From the NCBI RefSeq assembly GCF_902833225.1, contig NZ_CADFEI010000024.1:28609-92608 (forward strand): a DNA stretch of 64,000 nucleotides, read 5' to 3'. The DNA comes from Burkholderia sp. BCC1644 (lineage in GTDB: Bacteria > Pseudomonadota > Gammaproteobacteria > Burkholderiales > Burkholderiaceae). Below are positions 62,009 to 64,000 of the stretch, piece after piece. The position numbers were made by a program, and so were the translations under genes. The first letter of the stretch is position 1, and each line of letters opens with the position of its first letter. The notes under the pieces were generated by a model that made no database searches, was not told the origin of the DNA, and worked only from the letters and a program-made list of their open reading frames with translations.

Positions 62009-62310
62009 CAATTTATGCCTTGGTCGATTTTTCAATTTCGCTCCACAAAGAAATTTCCTGCAGCCAGCCTCATTGATTTCGAAATACCCGCTGCATACCA
62101 AAGATTTGGGTATGGACGGACTCCGAGGTGCTCGGCGGCAAAACAGCCGGCGCAGCCCGTGAACTATAGGTCCCATTTAGGAAAACTTGCTGCGTCGCCC
62201 ATTCCTGCTGAATCGGATCATGCGACCGCACCAACCCGTCCGCAACCGTATTCGTGTCGCCCGGCGCCCGATTCGCTTGGGGGCTAAGGTTGCCGTGTTG
62301 ATCTGCATCG
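62009..62310. other. Gene-free stretch between the Rhs relic and the secreted-protein gene
   Basis: The minus-strand frame of the secreted protein runs on through the first 170 bases without family-like sequence. Nothing else was recognised. Confidence 0.4.
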
Positions 62311-62522
62311 TTAGCGCGATAGGCACGCAGTCAGCGTGCATGCCCGGCCGATCGAGCCAATCCAGTCAACGGGGTCGAGCGTGTATTGATAGACGTCGAC
62401 GCCCGCGAGGCTGACCGATCTTTACTAATGAACCGGCCACTGCTTTGATCGTAGTACCGATGACGGTTATAGGACAGCCTCGTTTCTGGATCATGCTGCT
62501 GCCCCTTGAACCGTGCGGGTTA
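62311..62522 (-). pseudogene. Frameshifted relic of an Rhs core C-terminus
   Basis: Minus-strand translation gives 'RFKGQQHDPETRLSYNRHRY', then 'YDQSSGRFISKD', and after a one- or two-base shift 'SLAGVDVYQYTLDPVDWI', ending at a TAA. This aligns with 'RFQGQQVDEETGLAYNRHRY', 'YDPSSGRFVSKDPIGLAGGD' and 'NVYQYAPNPVQWIDPLGL' of the intact Rhs protein just upstream. Only the hyperconserved core end remains; the rest of the core, the cleavage motif and the toxin are gone. It is a displaced remnant of an older Rhs tip. Confidence 0.85.
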
Positions 62523-62592
62523 AGTGGCGTCAGTCCATTGCACCATTTATTGAACCGTCAAAACCACCAAGCAGGAATACGTTCCTATTTCC

Positions 62593-62964
62593 CTACGAGC
62601 CGATGTATTTGTATTTTAAATTTAGCTCGTCGTTCGCTCCACTCAATTCAACATGCAAAATAGGCTCCTCGGCGCTCCCATTCACCCAAAGCACACATTC
62701 GGCGCCCCATGATTGACCTCCGTCCATTTCGAAGAGGTCAATGTATGGCCTGGATCCTCTCTTGCCGGAAAACGCCAGTTCGATCGGCGCCAGCCCAATA
62801 CTGGGCTTCCCCCCGAAGTAATCGTCGAGGGACTCGCATATCTCGTCGAGAATCGGTTCGGTTACTCCAAACTTCGACTCTAGCGCCCTTTTGTCCATCG
62901 AGTTGATTGCGTCAAGGAATTCAGAGATCGCCTTATACGCTCGATCATTCAATGATGGGTTCAT
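62593..62964 (-). CDS. Probable immunity protein for the Rhs toxin
   Basis: This 123-residue acidic cytosolic protein (MNPSLNDRAYKAISEFLDAI) has a helical N-terminal half and a beta-rich C-terminal half with 'PYIDLFEMDGGQSWGAECVL' and 'ELSGANDELNLKYKYIGS'. Its ATG overlaps the stop of the rhs gene by four bases (ATGA), the usual arrangement for a toxin-immunity pair. Acidic charge fits binding to a basic nuclease domain. The family is not named with confidence. The start was set at MNPSLNDR because a longer frame runs into the rhs toxin coding sequence. Confidence 0.8.
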   Translation of the reverse strand: MNPSLNDRAYKAISEFLDAINSMDKRALESKFGVTEPILDEICESLDDYFGGKPSIGLAPIELAFSGKRGSRPYIDLFEMDGGQSWGAECVLWVNGSAEEPILHVELSGANDELNLKYKYIGS

Positions 62965-64000
62965 CTCAGCCTCATTCGTTTCGATGGAGTTGTCGTCCCA
63001 GACCCGGCGTTTGCGCCGATGCTGGAGAAATAGCCACGTGCGCGTAGGACGGTACATTTGGCCGCCTTGGAACTGAGTCCTGCTGCCTTCAGCGAATTGA
63101 AGGCTACTACGGTTTCGCTTCCTAAGGTGCCAGCAAGAGACGCATTGTCCTGCGTCCGATTCGCGCGGTAGTGCGGTGTTCCACGAGTCGTACCGTCGGC
63201 ATTTCGACCCTGTAGACTAATTGCCGGCGCATTGTTGTAGTCGTAGTTTGGCAGACCATTCACGGCGGCATCTTGGTAAATGTGATGGGAGTCTTGTTGC
63301 CCGCCGATCTTTCTCAGGTCACCGTGCCTTCCGGTCACGACACCTTCGTCGGCGAGAATCTTCTCGCAATCGTCGGCGCAAGGGCATTTCGTGAGCCCTA
63401 GCGGGTCAATCCACTGCACCGGGTTCGGCGCATATTGATAGACGTTGTCGCCGCCCGCGAGACCGATCGGGTCCTTTGACACGAAACGACCTGAACTCGG
63501 ATCGTAGTATCTGTGTCGGTTATAGGCGAGCCCCGTTTCCTCATCAACCTGCTGCCCCTGGAATCGCAACGGGTTCTTCGGTACGACGCCCGTCGCCTTC
63601 GACGCTCGCGCAATGACCTCCTGCGCTTCCCCCCACGCCTTGTACGATGCCTCCCACACGACGTCGCCATCGGTATCCGTCAGCAACTGCGGCGTCCCGA
63701 TCTGGTCGCAGTGGTAATAGAACAGCACCGCGCCACCCCGCCGCTCTGGCGCCTTCTGCAGCGGATCATCCTCCGGCACATAGCGGTCGGTACTCTTCCA
63801 CTCCGGCGTCGAGATTCCCTCAACCGGTTCCGCCACATACTGCGCCAGCGGCACGAACGTTCCCGGCTCGTATAGATAGTGCGTGCCACGCTCGCCATCG
63901 CTCTCATACGCCAGCGCGTCACCATCCCATCCGAACACCGTCCGATCGCCATTCACCTCCTTAGCGATCCGGCGGCCGAACGCGTCATAGAAATACCGTG
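62961..64000 (-). CDS. Rhs-family polymorphic toxin, C-terminal part (5' end outside window)
   Basis: The frame is open to the window end, so the N-terminal PAAR/core part lies outside. Visible are YD-type repeats ('RYFYDAFGRRIAKEVNGDRT'), the core end 'NRHRYYDPSSGRFVSKDPIG' and the autocleavage-type motif 'QWIDPLGL' (at 63393-63416). A 143-residue toxin follows with 'QQDSHHIYQDAAVNGL' and 'RGTPHYRANRTQ'. The tandem histidines after Ser and the later His match the HNH/EndoVII-like 'SHH' nuclease group. Rhs proteins encapsulate such toxins and are fired by type VI systems. The lone immunity gene overlaps its stop. Confidence 0.88.
   Translation of the reverse strand, partial: RYFYDAFGRRIAKEVNGDRTVFGWDGDALAYESDGERGTHYLYEPGTFVPLAQYVAEPVEGISTPEWKSTDRYVPEDDPLQKAPERRGGAVLFYYHCDQIGTPQLLTDTDGDVVWEASYKAWGEAQEVIARASKATGVVPKNPLRFQGQQVDEETGLAYNRHRYYDPSSGRFVSKDPIGLAGGDNVYQYAPNPVQWIDPLGLTKCPCADDCEKILADEGVVTGRHGDLRKIGGQQDSHHIYQDAAVNGLPNYDYNNAPAISLQGRNADGTTRGTPHYRANRTQDNASLAGTLGSETVVAFNSLKAAGLSSKAAKCTVLRARGYFSSIGANAGSGTTTPSKRMRLR

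Overview
The window is GC-rich chromosomal DNA with strong G/C third-position bias. Its gene order (hemA-prfA-prmC-grxD-ubiX, then a TagX/TagF/TagM type VI secretion cluster) and protein sequences point to a Burkholderia, most likely of the B. cepacia complex. That assignment rests on recognition, not on a database search. No rRNA, tRNA, CRISPR array or insertion sequence was seen.

Positions 1-23,500 hold ordinary chromosomal housekeeping genes. They are a LysR regulator cut by the window edge, a DUF3761 protein, the ABC-F factor EttA, a minus-strand run (small membrane protein, aminopeptidase P, isochorismatase-family hydrolase, HAD phosphatase) and an orphan response regulator with a degenerate receiver. 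Then come hemA, prfA, prmC, grxD, ubiX, a LigB-type dioxygenase, an APC permease, a cold-shock protein with a long leader, a YegD-like Hsp70, a nitroreductase, an MFS/TetR divergent pair with two palindromic operators, DUF1415, two methyltransferases, YegP and an LEA-type lipoprotein. Positions 23,500-29,700 carry an M1 metallopeptidase lipoprotein, a LysR/quinone-oxidoreductase divergent pair, an XapX membrane protein and a ZntB-like transporter.

Positions 29,900-60,780 are a complete type VI secretion system. Plus-strand tagX-tssM-tagF-ompA faces a long minus-strand run tagM-tssB-tssC-hcp-tssE-tssF-tssG-tssH-tssA. tssJ-tssK-tssL runs divergently on the far right. Inserted at the 3' end of the minus-strand run is a spike and effector module: VgrG, a DUF4123 adaptor, three paralogous DUF3304 lipoproteins (probable immunity proteins) and a Tle1-like DUF2235 effector. 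In that effector the usual nucleophile-elbow serine is aspartate. Intrinsic-terminator-like or strong hairpins sit just after hcp, between tssA and vgrG, and upstream of tssJ, so the run is probably expressed in steps.

Positions 60,800-64,000 are an accessory region. An Rhs protein (cut by the window end) with a C-terminal HNH-like 'SHH' toxin overlaps its probable immunity gene. Beyond that lie a frameshifted relic of a second Rhs core and two small unassigned genes that could be leftover immunity genes. The most unusual parts of the window are the serine-less effector with its tandem lipoproteins, the Rhs relic, and the internal hairpins of the secretion operon.
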